Source: Fen-1231 sp035286465 (GTDB lineage Bacteria > Gemmatimonadota > Gemmatimonadetes > Gemmatimonadales > Gemmatimonadaceae). Taken from it: DNA of 64,000 bases. Positions within the stretch are counted from its first letter, which is position 1, and each line of letters starts with the position of its first letter. The DNA lies in the NCBI GenBank assembly GCA_035286465.1, contig DATEDF010000071.1, forward strand, positions 38,252 through 102,251, in the 5' to 3' direction. Of this stretch, positions 17,153 to 24,462 are shown piece by piece. The position numbers and the translations under genes are program-made. Below the pieces are notes generated by a model. It saw nothing but the letters and a program-made list of their open reading frames with translations, did no database searches and was not told where the DNA came from.

Positions 17153-17559
17153 AGCCGGCACGTCTCATGCTCGACACGAGCGTCTGCATCGAGATGCTGC
17201 GCGCCCCGGCGCACCCTTCGAACGCATCGCTCGACGCCGCGGACGCTGCGCACCTCTCCATCTCTTCCATCGTGCTCGCGGAACTGCTGGAAGGGCCGGC
17301 GAGCGCCACGAACCGCGCGGCGGAGCGCGAAAAACTCGATCGCCTGGTGCGGTCCCTGACTGTGGAGCCATTCGGCGAGGCCGCGGCGGAGCGTTACGGC
17401 GAAGTCCGCGCGAAACTCAAGGGGAAGGGCCGAATGATCGGAGCGATGGACCTCTTGATCGGCGCTCACGCGCTCGCCCTCGACGCCGCCGTCGTTACCC
17501 TCGACACCGCCGACTTCCGGAAGATCCCCGGCCTTCACGTCGAACCCTGGTCCCGCTGA
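17149..17559 (+). CDS. VapC-type PIN-domain ribonuclease toxin
   Basis: 136 aa PIN domain with the acidic metal-binding quartet visible: D9 (LMLDTSVC), E45 (IVLAELLEG), D101 (GAMDLLIGAHA) and D119 (VVTLDTADF). Members cleave tRNA or rRNA when freed from the antitoxin. The GTG at 17149 overlaps the antitoxin TGA; another GTG at 17146 is equally open. The last 25 nt overlap the convergent rarA gene. All catalytic residues are intact, so the pair looks functional. Confidence 0.92.
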   Translation: MKPARLMLDTSVCIEMLRAPAHPSNASLDAADAAHLSISSIVLAELLEGPASATNRAAEREKLDRLVRSLTVEPFGEAAAERYGEVRAKLKGKGRMIGAMDLLIGAHALALDAAVVTLDTADFRKIPGLHVEPWSR

Positions 17560-18947
17560 CCCACGCGTTCCCTGATCGCCTTCCACCACGCCATCCGCTT
17601 CGCGATCTCCTTCTCGAATCCCATTTCGCCGGGCGCGTAGTACTCCGCCCCCCGCACCTCGTCCGGCAGGTACTCCTGCGGGATGAACGCCTCCGGCACG
17701 CTGTGCGCGTACTGGTACCCTTTCCCATAGCCCAGCTCCTTCATCAGCTTCGTGGGCGCGTTCCGGATGTGGAGCGGCACGGGCGCGATCGGTGTCTTTG
17801 CCGCCGCCTCGCGCGCCGCGCCGAACGCCTCGTACACGCGATTGCTCTTTGGCGCCGTGGCCAGATAAACGCACGCCTCGGCGATCGCTAGCTCGCCCTC
17901 GGGCGAGCCGAGGAAGTGGTACGCGTCGCGCGCGGCGACGGTGATCTGCAGCGCGCGCGGATCGGCGAGCCCGATATCCTCGGTGGCGAAGCGCACCATC
18001 CGGCGCACGATGTAGAGCGGGTCTTCCCCGCCCTGGAGCATCCGCGCGAGCCAGTAGAGCGCCCCCTGCGGATCCGACCCGCGCAGCGCCTTGTGATACG
18101 CGGAGATCAGGTTGTAGTGCTCCTCGCCGGATTTGTCGTACCGCGCGATGCGAAGCTGCAACGCCTCCCGAATGACGCCCGCCGTTAACAGTGAACTGTT
18201 AACTGTCAACTGTTCACTGTAAGCTGGTGTTTCCGTTCCCGCGTGAGCTGGTGTTGCCGCGCTCAGCGAAGCGGCCGCCTCCAGCACCGTCAGCGCCCGC
18301 CGCGCATCCCCATCCGACTCCTCCACCAGCATCTCGAGCGCCCCGTCGTCAATCCCGATCTTCCCGGCGCCCAGCCCGCGGTCAGCGTCGCCGAGCGCGC
18401 GCTTGACCACCTCTTTCAGATCGTCCGTCGTGAGGGGCTCCAGCACGAACACGCGCAGTCGAGAAAGGAGCGCGCCCACCAGCTCGAAGCTCGGATTCTC
18501 CGTCGTCGCGCCGATGAGCGTCACCGTCCCCGCCTCGACGTGCGGGAGGAGCGCGTCCTGCTGCGCGCGGTTCCAGCGGTGGATCTCGTCTATGAAGAGG
18601 ATCGTGCGCGTGCCGATCGCGAGCCGCTTCTCCGCGTCGGCCACGATCTCGCGGATGCGCTGCACCCCCTCGGTGACGGCGCTGAACGCGACGAACTCGG
18701 CCTTCGCGTAGCGCGCGACGAGCCGGGCGATCGTCGTCTTCCCGCTCCCGGGTGGGCCCCAGAGGAGGATCGAACCCGTGTCGCCGCGCTCGATGGACTC
18801 GCGGAGCGCGCGGCCCTTGTCGAGCAGGTGCTGCTGGCCGGCCACCTCGTCGAGCGTGCGCGGGCGCATCCGCGCGGCCAGTGGTTCGTGCCTTGCGAGC
18901 GACGCGAAGACCGAGGGGGCCGGTTTTTCGGCCTTTGTACGGGGCAT
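17535..18947 (-). CDS. rarA: Replication-associated recombination AAA ATPase RarA/MgsA
   Basis: 470 aa. AAA+ domain with Walker A GPPGSGKTT at about 64-72 and Walker B ILFIDEIH, sensor region GATTENPSFEL, then the RarA C-terminal tetramerisation domain (HYNLISAYHKALRGSDPQGALYWLARML). It acts at stalled forks and single-strand gaps. I start at ATG 18947 because the conserved N-terminus follows at once; the frame opens further to 18983. About residues 234-256, between the lid and the C-terminal domain, carry an insertion (TETPAYSEQLTVNSSLLTAG) encoded by an inverted repeat of the GTTAACAGTG family. Confidence 0.94.
   Translation of the reverse strand: MPRTKAEKPAPSVFASLARHEPLAARMRPRTLDEVAGQQHLLDKGRALRESIERGDTGSILLWGPPGSGKTTIARLVARYAKAEFVAFSAVTEGVQRIREIVADAEKRLAIGTRTILFIDEIHRWNRAQQDALLPHVEAGTVTLIGATTENPSFELVGALLSRLRVFVLEPLTTDDLKEVVKRALGDADRGLGAGKIGIDDGALEMLVEESDGDARRALTVLEAAASLSAATPAHAGTETPAYSEQLTVNSSLLTAGVIREALQLRIARYDKSGEEHYNLISAYHKALRGSDPQGALYWLARMLQGGEDPLYIVRRMVRFATEDIGLADPRALQITVAARDAYHFLGSPEGELAIAEACVYLATAPKSNRVYEAFGAAREAAAKTPIAPVPLHIRNAPTKLMKELGYGKGYQYAHSVPEAFIPQEYLPDEVRGAEYYAPGEMGFEKEIAKRMAWWKAIRERVGQRDQGST
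18183..18222. repeat. in-gene inverted repeat (rarA insertion)
   Basis: ACAGTGAAC (18188-18196) and GTTCACTGT (18212-18220) are perfect reverse complements around TGTTAACTGTCAACT. The stretch is conspicuously AT-rich within a GC-rich gene and keeps the RarA frame. It resembles the CAGTGGACGGTTGACAGTGG sequence at 30001-30040. Confidence 0.75.
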
Positions 18948-18994
18948 TGCTCCAAAGCTACTTTTTCGATCCCCCGCGCGCACGTTCCCCTGGT

Positions 18995-19396
18995 TCAGCC
19001 GCCGAGCACCCGGAAGCCGGCCTCGCCCCGCAGGTCGCGATCGAAGGTGACGACCTCGGTCGCGCCAGCGGCCAGCGCCCGCTCGCGCAGCAGGTAATCC
19101 GGGAAGTCTCCCCGGCCGGCGGAGTACCGGCGCAGCGCACGCTCTACGGCAGGCTCGTCCTCGAACTCGACCAGCTCAGACTCGAGCAGCTCGCCGAGCA
19201 ACTCGGCGATGGCCTCCCGCGCCATCTTGCCGCGCGACGCGAGTACCCAGCCGACCTCGCAGAGCACAACATCCGCCACATAGAGTGGGACGGCGTCCCG
19301 CCGCGCGTGTCGCACCACGCGATTCACCGTCGTGAACCGCGCTTCGTCGTCTCGGAGCAGGAACCGCAGGAGCGCGTTCGTGTCGAGGGCGATCAC
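18995..19396 (-). CDS. PIN-domain toxin partner of AbrB-like antitoxin
   Basis: 133 aa PIN domain. Acidic residues D5 (ALDTNALLRFLL), E47 (VVLCEVGWVL), D97/D100 (GDFPDYLL) and D119/D121 (TFDRDL) give the expected metal site, so it is a probable endoribonuclease. The GTG start at 19396 overlaps the antitoxin stop (GTGA). It is the second toxin-antitoxin pair within 2.5 kb, separated from the first by rarA. The family resembles the PIN proteins paired with SpoVT/AbrB antitoxins. Confidence 0.9.
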   Translation of the reverse strand: MIALDTNALLRFLLRDDEARFTTVNRVVRHARRDAVPLYVADVVLCEVGWVLASRGKMAREAIAELLGELLESELVEFEDEPAVERALRRYSAGRGDFPDYLLRERALAAGATEVVTFDRDLRGEAGFRVLGG

Positions 19397-19650
19397 CGGA
19401 GACCACCGGGATCAAAGTCCGGGTCTGAGCCCGGGTTCATCTCCTCGATGGTGAGCGGCTTCCGGAAGGCGCCCTTGCCCTTGAGAATCCCGGCGAGTCG
19501 GAGAATCGGCTTGTTGCGCGCCCGCAGCACGACCGTGCCGTCCGGACGCACTTCGAAGTGCACGCGGTCGCCCTGACGCAGATGCAGCGTTTCGCGGACC
19601 GCCTTGGGGATCGTAATCTGGCCCTTGCTCGTCATCGTGGATTCCGACAT
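19393..19650 (-). CDS. AbrB/MazE-type antitoxin
   Basis: 85 aa. The N-terminal SpoVT/AbrB swapped-hairpin DNA-binding domain is clear (STMTSKGQITIPKAVRETLH, then GDRVHFEV), followed by a C-terminal tail (LTIEEMNPGSDPDFDPG) that would bind the toxin. It is upstream of, and overlapping with, the PIN toxin gene. A candidate promoter with perfect TTGACA and CCTTAC repeats precedes it, which fits autoregulation. Confidence 0.9.
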   Translation of the reverse strand: MSESTMTSKGQITIPKAVRETLHLRQGDRVHFEVRPDGTVVLRARNKPILRLAGILKGKGAFRKPLTIEEMNPGSDPDFDPGGLR

Positions 19651-19706
19651 CCTTACCTCGCTCTCGTTTCCTTACTCAGGGTAAGGAGGGCACGATTCCG
19701 TGTCAA
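19651..19706 (-). promoter_or_regulatory. AbrB/PIN operon promoter and operator
   Basis: On the minus strand a perfect TTGACA (19706-19701) sits inside the end of the ZIP gene, with TACCCT 17 nt downstream (19683-19678). An inverted repeat CCTTAC-5-GTAAGG covers 19670-19686, and a third CCTTAC half-site at 19651-19656 touches the start codon. This arrangement fits repression by the AbrB-type antitoxin. Confidence 0.5.
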
Positions 19707-20413
19707 GCGCGGGCCACGGTCCGCGCGAGCAGGTAGAGCGCGCACCCGGCGAAGAAGGCGAGGTTGTGCCGCCATCCGGGCTTTCCCTGGAACTCCGGGA
19801 TCAGGTTCGACGCGCCCACGTAGAGCGTGACGCCGCCGGCGAGCGCGAGTCCCCACCTGGCGAGCGGCTGGACGGCGCCCGTGAGCGCGACGCCCGCGAT
19901 GGTCGCCGCGCCGAGCAGGGAGGCGGCGCCCAGGGCCGCGCCGCGCGAGCCGCCGGCGGCGAGCGTGAGTGAGGAGATGGCCAGCCCCTCGGGGAGCTTG
20001 TGCAGGAAGATGGCGCCGAAGACGAGGAGCCCGAGCCCCTGGCTCACGGCGAACGCGCTCGCGATCGCGACGCCGTCCACGAAGGTGTGGAGGAGGAGCC
20101 CGACGAGCGCCGACGCGCTCACCGCACGCGAGACGGCGTGCGTCTCCGGGCCGAAGTGGAAGTGCCCCACCAGCGCGTGCTGCGTGAGGTGGACGAGGAC
20201 GAACCCGGCGAGGATCACGAGCGCGGCGCCTTCGACGTCGGCGGCGATCGCCTGCGGGACGATCTCCCCGAGCGACACCGACAGCATGAAGCCCGCCGAG
20301 AGCGCGATGAGCAGCTCGAGCGACTGGTCGCTCCAGCGGCGCCGCGTGGTGACGGCCGCCGCTCCCGCGACGTTCGCGGCGGCGGCGATCAGGGCGTAGG
20401 CGAGGGGGGTCAC
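19703..20413 (-). CDS. ZIP-family metal transporter
   Basis: 236 aa integral membrane protein with about eight hydrophobic segments. The binuclear metal site motifs of ZIP transporters are present: HTFVDG (H109, D113) and HKLPEG (H138, E142). A histidine-containing loop (HLTQHALVGHFHFGPETH) lies between membrane segments 3 and 4. It probably imports Zn or another divalent ion. It is on the minus strand after the CCA/poly(A) polymerase gene with a 24 nt gap, so cotranscription is possible. Confidence 0.9.
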   Translation of the reverse strand: MTPLAYALIAAAANVAGAAAVTTRRRWSDQSLELLIALSAGFMLSVSLGEIVPQAIAADVEGAALVILAGFVLVHLTQHALVGHFHFGPETHAVSRAVSASALVGLLLHTFVDGVAIASAFAVSQGLGLLVFGAIFLHKLPEGLAISSLTLAAGGSRGAALGAASLLGAATIAGVALTGAVQPLARWGLALAGGVTLYVGASNLIPEFQGKPGWRHNLAFFAGCALYLLARTVARA

Positions 20414-20437
20414 GGCTCAGTGCGCGTTGACGCGGCG

Positions 20438-21820
20438 CTACCCCGCCACCGTGGTCTCTCGCGCCAGCTCGAGTAGCCGCTCGCGGGTGTTCTGCGCGGG
20501 ATCCTCGATCACGCGATCGAGCAGGAGGGCGAGCATGCGGCCGAGCCGCCGTCCCGGCTGGATTCCCACCGCGCGGAGGTCTTCCCCGTCCACCGCGAGG
20601 TCGGCGAGTTCGATCGGGTCGCGAAAGGCGATCTGCCGCGCGCGCGCCGCAAGGGGCGCGAGGCGGGCTTCGACCGCCGGGTTGGGCTCCTGAGCCAGCT
20701 TTGCGCGCCAAAGGGCTTCAGAAAGCGAAATGAAGGCATCCGTGCGCGTCCTGCCGGCCGCCGCCACCCAGCGGCGCACCGCGGCGTCGGCGGGATCCGC
20801 CGCCCAGAGCGCGCCATCCATCGCGTGGCCGATCGCGTGGCGCGTCGCGGCGAGCCGAGTGATCCAGCTGACGTCCGCGTTGGAGAAGCGCAGCGCCCTC
20901 GTCGCCGCCTCCGCGGTCTTCCCGGCTTCCCCAAAGAAGAGCATCGCCAACCGGTTCAGCGTCGCGCCTTTCTCTTCGCCCTTCGCCAACCCTTCGCCCT
21001 TCGCCAACCCTTCGCCCTTCACCATTCGCCCTTCACCCTTCACAGACTCGTCACCCCTCACCCCCGGCAAATAATCCACCGCCAGAAACCTCTCGATCGG
21101 CGCCTCCGCAATCGCCGGCACCAGCTTCGCGAGCGCGCCCGACGTCCTCCACCACTCCAGCGCCACGCTCGGCCTCTCCACCTGCTCCATCGTCTTCTCC
21201 AGCTCCTGCCTGACGCGCTCCGGCGAGAGGCGGCCCAGGTGCGGAGCGCTCGCCGCGATCGCCTTCCACGTCTCCGGCTCGATGTGGAAGCCGAAGCGTG
21301 CGGCGAAGCGGATCGCGCGGAGCGCGCGCAGGCGGTCCTCGCGCATCCGGTCGTCGGGTGTGCCCACGGCCCGCACGACGCCGCGCTGGAGATCGAGCCG
21401 GCCGTCGAACGGGTCGCGGATCTCCTCGGACTTCGGATGGTACGCGATGGCGTTGATCGTGAAGTCGCGCCGCGCGAGGTCGTCGTCGAGCGAGGCGCCG
21501 AACTCGACCTCCGCGTGCCGGCCGTCGGTGCGCACGTCGCGGCGGAACGTGGTCACTTCGTGCATCACCCGGTTCCTGTCGAGCACGCCGACGGTGCCGA
21601 ACTCGACGCCCACGGGGACGGTACGCTTGAAGAGCTTCATCACCTGGTCGGGCGTGGCGGCGGTGGCGAGGTCCCAGTCGAGGTGCGTGTGGCCGAGGAG
21701 CGCGTCGCGGACGGCGCCGCCCACGCACCAGGTCTCGAAGCCCTCGCGCTCGAGGCGCGCGACGATCTCGCGGACGGTGTCGGGGGGGTCGAGGCTCTTG
21801 AGCGAACGAGAATGCTTCAC
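20438..21820 (-). CDS. CCA tRNA nucleotidyltransferase/poly(A) polymerase family protein
   Basis: 460 aa class II nucleotidyltransferase. The head domain has CVGGAVRDALLG, the catalytic carboxylates in LDWDLAT, and RRDFTINAIAY; the neck has RMREDRLRALRAIRFAARFGF. The family adds CCA to tRNA or A tails to RNA; sequence alone does not decide between them. I start at GTG 21820, which overlaps the upstream stop (GTGA); the frame is open far upstream but antisense-like there. Around residues 253-284 a run of KGEG/AKGE repeats, encoded by a CCCTTCGCC repeat tract, is inserted between body and tail. Confidence 0.9.
   Translation of the reverse strand: MKHSRSLKSLDPPDTVREIVARLEREGFETWCVGGAVRDALLGHTHLDWDLATAATPDQVMKLFKRTVPVGVEFGTVGVLDRNRVMHEVTTFRRDVRTDGRHAEVEFGASLDDDLARRDFTINAIAYHPKSEEIRDPFDGRLDLQRGVVRAVGTPDDRMREDRLRALRAIRFAARFGFHIEPETWKAIAASAPHLGRLSPERVRQELEKTMEQVERPSVALEWWRTSGALAKLVPAIAEAPIERFLAVDYLPGVRGDESVKGEGRMVKGEGLAKGEGLAKGEEKGATLNRLAMLFFGEAGKTAEAATRALRFSNADVSWITRLAATRHAIGHAMDGALWAADPADAAVRRWVAAAGRTRTDAFISLSEALWRAKLAQEPNPAVEARLAPLAARARQIAFRDPIELADLAVDGEDLRAVGIQPGRRLGRMLALLLDRVIEDPAQNTRERLLELARETTVAG
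20968..21061. repeat. in-gene CCCTTCGCC repeat tract
   Basis: Direct repeats of CCCTTCGCC(AA) and CCCTTCACC run for about 90 nt, ending in CACCCCTCACCCCCGG. The same vocabulary appears between recA and recX at 35978-36062. It is translated in frame as the K-G-E-G loop of the nucleotidyltransferase. Confidence 0.75.
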
Positions 21821-22764
21821 GGGCGTGGGCGGTTGTCGGTCGTCGGAGGTCGGTCCCCGGATTCCGCGGCGGCTGCCTCGAGGGAACGCAGTCCGGCCTC
21901 GAGCGACACCGACGGCGCCCAGCCGGGAAGCGGCGTCCCCTCGGTCCACGGCGCGGCGGCCTCGCGCGCCCGGAGGGGGCGTTCGCCCCACTTCGCGGTC
22001 AGGACGACGCCGCGGGCGCGCTCCCACGCAGCGAAGAGCTCCCGCATCGTGATCGGCGCGCCGGAGCGCACGGCGAAGACCTCGTGCCCCGCGCCGCTCA
22101 TCTCGAGCACGCGGCGCGCCGCGATCACGAACGCGCCGGTGGCGTCGTTCACGTGGACGAGGTCCAACGGCCGGTCGGCGCGCACCATCGAGAGCGCGCG
22201 GCCGTCCCGCTCCGCGGCGAGCAGGGCCGGAATCAGTTTCGGGCGCGGGTCGCCCGTGCCGTAGCTGTCGGTGAGGTCGAGCGTGACCGCGCGGAACGCG
22301 TGCCCCTCGACGTAGTACGCGAGCAGGTCGAGGAACGCCTGTTTCGTCGCCGCGTAGAGGTTCACGGGCGAGTACGCGCGGTCGGCGAAGTGGCGCCACG
22401 CCGAGCCCGCGTGCACGAGGCGCGTGGCGCCGGCCGCGCGCATCGCGTCGAGGAGCTGCGCGCCGAAGACGACGTTGTCGCGCACCAGCGGCTCGACGTC
22501 GGCATCCCCATGCTCCGCGACGAAGCGCGACGCGAGGTGGAACACGATCGCGGGCCCGGCGTCGGCGACGATGCGCGCGAGCCCGTCGGTCGAGCCGTCG
22601 TGCCGGTGCGTGCGCGCGCGCGCCGCGAGCGCGCGCACGAGGGGGTCGCCGTCGGGACGGCGCACGACCGCGTGCACCTCCCACCCATCGGCGGCGAGGC
22701 GGCGCGCGAGATGGCCGCCGAGGAATCCGGTCGCGCCGGTCAGGAGCGCGCGCGGATACTTCAT
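21817..22764 (-). CDS. NAD-dependent epimerase/dehydratase
   Basis: 315 aa extended SDR started at ATG 22764, where the Rossmann motif GATGFLGGH follows immediately; an upstream start at 22794 would translate a dispersed repeat. Catalytic landmarks are HAGSAWRHF and YAATKQAFLDLL. The substrate domain reads RPLDLVHVNDATGA. It resembles GDP/NDP-sugar reductases of surface-polysaccharide loci, but it sits apart from that locus. The C-terminal tail (GDRPPTTDNRPRP) is encoded by a short CGGTCGTCGGAGGTCGG-like repeat, so the true end may have been extended by repeat sequence. Confidence 0.8.
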   Translation of the reverse strand: MKYPRALLTGATGFLGGHLARRLAADGWEVHAVVRRPDGDPLVRALAARARTHRHDGSTDGLARIVADAGPAIVFHLASRFVAEHGDADVEPLVRDNVVFGAQLLDAMRAAGATRLVHAGSAWRHFADRAYSPVNLYAATKQAFLDLLAYYVEGHAFRAVTLDLTDSYGTGDPRPKLIPALLAAERDGRALSMVRADRPLDLVHVNDATGAFVIAARRVLEMSGAGHEVFAVRSGAPITMRELFAAWERARGVVLTAKWGERPLRAREAAAPWTEGTPLPGWAPSVSLEAGLRSLEAAAAESGDRPPTTDNRPRP

Positions 22765-22766
22765 GC

Positions 22767-22804
22767 CAGTAGACAGCTCTCGGCTGTCAGTCATCAGCCG
22801 TCAG
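22767..22804. repeat. AGTAGACAGCT-family inverted repeat
   Basis: AGTAGACAGCT (22768-22778) is followed by CTGTCAGTCATCAGC (22784-22798). Both strings recur exactly at 57557-57567 and 57566-57580. GACAGCT/GGCTGTC can pair as a hairpin. It fills the gap between two genes on the minus strand. Confidence 0.75.
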
Positions 22805-22805
22805 C

Positions 22806-23654
22806 TCAACCACACAGCACGCTGCCACCATTGACGTTCACGATCTCGCCCGTGACGTGCCGCGCGCCCTCGAAGCAGAGCGAGACGATCGGGAACGCGA
22901 CGTCGTCGGGCGTGGCCACGCGGCCGACCGGGATCGTCCGTGCGATGCGCTCCTTGCCGCCGCCGGCGAAGGGATCCGCGCACATCTCCGTGTCCACCCA
23001 GCCGGGGGCGACGGAATTGACCGTGATGCCGTGCGGCGCCAGTTCCACGGCGAACGACTTCACGAACGCGATCATCGCGCCCTTGCTCGCGGCGTAGTCG
23101 GCGTGCATCGGCTCGCCGCGCTGGCCGGCCGTGCTCGAGACGAGCACGATGCGCCCCCCACGCCACGCGGCGGGCGTTTCGCCGCTCGCCCGCATCGGGC
23201 CGCCCTGGCCCAGGAACTTCGCCCGCTGGGCCAGCATCGCCCGCGCCGCGGCGCGCGAGACGAAGAAGGTCGCGTCGAGGTTTTCCCGGATGGTGCGTGC
23301 CCAGCGCTCGTCGGTGAGATCGCTCGCGGGAACGTCCTCCGCGGGCCAGATGCCGGCGGAGTGGACGCAGATGTCGAGCCCGCCCAGCTCGCGCACCGCG
23401 TGCGCGACCAGCGCCTCGGCGCCGGCGACGGTGCCCACGTCGCCGGCGAACGAGGCGCCCTTGACGCCGTGCCTGGACAGCTCGATGCGCATCGCGTTCG
23501 CCTCGTCGTGGCGCGCGCGGTACCCCACGCACACGTCCGCGCCGCACCGCGCGAGGAGCCGCGCGACGGCGGCGCCGATGCCGCGCGTGCCCCCGGTGAC
23601 GAGGGCGCGATGGCCGTGGAGACTGAAGGGAGGGGACACTGTTGACTGGACCAT
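22806..23654 (-). CDS. SDR-family oxidoreductase, FabG-like
   Basis: 282 aa classical SDR with TGGTRGIG at 20-27, HSAG in place of NNAG, the catalytic Ser in VSSTAG and the Tyr/Lys in YAASK; the C-terminal NVNGGSVLCG is typical. All catalytic residues are present. I start at ATG 23654; the longer open frame would cross the divergent regulator's operator. It is divergent from the TetR-family gene with the operator palindrome between them, so it may be under the same control as the efflux operon. The substrate is unknown. Confidence 0.88.
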   Translation of the reverse strand: MVQSTVSPPFSLHGHRALVTGGTRGIGAAVARLLARCGADVCVGYRARHDEANAMRIELSRHGVKGASFAGDVGTVAGAEALVAHAVRELGGLDICVHSAGIWPAEDVPASDLTDERWARTIRENLDATFFVSRAAARAMLAQRAKFLGQGGPMRASGETPAAWRGGRIVLVSSTAGQRGEPMHADYAASKGAMIAFVKSFAVELAPHGITVNSVAPGWVDTEMCADPFAGGGKERIARTIPVGRVATPDDVAFPIVSLCFEGARHVTGEIVNVNGGSVLCG

Positions 23655-23703
23655 AGTATGCCGTGTGACCGGGCGGCACGAAAGCGCACCCCCGCCGGGC
23701 CTC

Positions 23704-23732
23704 TTGACATTCCCACCTAACGCTGTTAGGTT
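23704..23732 (+). promoter_or_regulatory. tetR/efflux promoter with TetR operator
   Basis: A perfect -35 TTGACA (23704-23709) is followed by the inverted repeat ACCTAAC-3-GTTAGGT (23715-23731), which covers the spacer and the probable -10 region near 23727-23732. A palindrome in this position is typical of TetR-family autorepression. It also lies upstream of the divergent SDR gene. Confidence 0.6.
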
Positions 23733-23742
23733 GGCCGACACC

Positions 23743-24411
23743 ATGAGAAAAGCCAACGCCGCAGCCGACGCCCGTTCCGCCACGCCCTCGCTCGCCCGAC
23801 GCGAGCGCGAGAAAGCGGAGACGCGCCGGCTCATCCTCGGCACCGCGCGCGCGCTGTTTACCCGCGGCGGGTACCACAACACCACCATGCGGCGCATCGC
23901 GGACCGCATCGGCTACACCGCCACCGCCATCTATCATCACTTCGCGGACAAGGAGTCGCTGATGCTCGAGCTGTGCGCCGGCGACTTCCGCGAACTCGGC
24001 CGGGCGCTCACCTCCATCGGCCGCGTCGCCGACCCGATCGAACGCATCCGCCAGATGGGCCGCGCGTACGTCCGGTTCGCTCTGGAGCACCCCGAGCAGT
24101 TCCGCTTCATGTTCCTCATCGAGCGGCCGATGCCCGGGCCCGAGGAGGTCCATCGCCTCGACCCGGGAGAGGACGGCTACCAGTTCCTGCTCGGCTCCGT
24201 GCGGGAAGCGATGGCCCAGGGGCGCTTCCGCCCGGAGTTCCGGGACCCCGACGTCGTGGCGCAATCGCTCTGGGCGGCCGTGCACGGGATCGCGACCATC
24301 CACGTGAACACGCCCGAAGTGGGGCACAAGTGGCTCGACCTTCGCGATCCGTTGGAGACGGCCGATGTCTGCTGCGATGCCCTGATGCAGGGACTCCTCC
24401 AGGCCCCGTGA
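23743..24411 (+). CDS. TetR/AcrR-family transcriptional regulator
   Basis: 222 aa. The N-terminal helix-turn-helix (about residues 28-73) contains TRRLILGTARALFTRGGYHNTTMRRIADRIG and the YHHFADKE recognition-helix end. The C-terminal domain resembles TetR_C ligand pockets (GRAYVRFALEHPEQFRFMF). The start is ATG 23743, just downstream of the promoter/operator. It is the first gene of a plus-strand run with an outer-membrane factor, membrane fusion protein and RND pump, so it most likely represses that pump and itself until a ligand binds. Confidence 0.92.
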   Translation: MRKANAAADARSATPSLARREREKAETRRLILGTARALFTRGGYHNTTMRRIADRIGYTATAIYHHFADKESLMLELCAGDFRELGRALTSIGRVADPIERIRQMGRAYVRFALEHPEQFRFMFLIERPMPGPEEVHRLDPGEDGYQFLLGSVREAMAQGRFRPEFRDPDVVAQSLWAAVHGIATIHVNTPEVGHKWLDLRDPLETADVCCDALMQGLLQAP

Positions 24412-24462
24412 AACTTCCTTTTTCTTTTGTCCGTAGACATAACACCGTTACACGAGATACCG

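Noticed and set aside
20438..22684. Extended 748-codon version of the nucleotidyltransferase
   Set aside because: The extra N-terminus overlaps the epimerase gene and is Arg-rich noise; the GTGA-coupled start at 21820 gives the normal family length.
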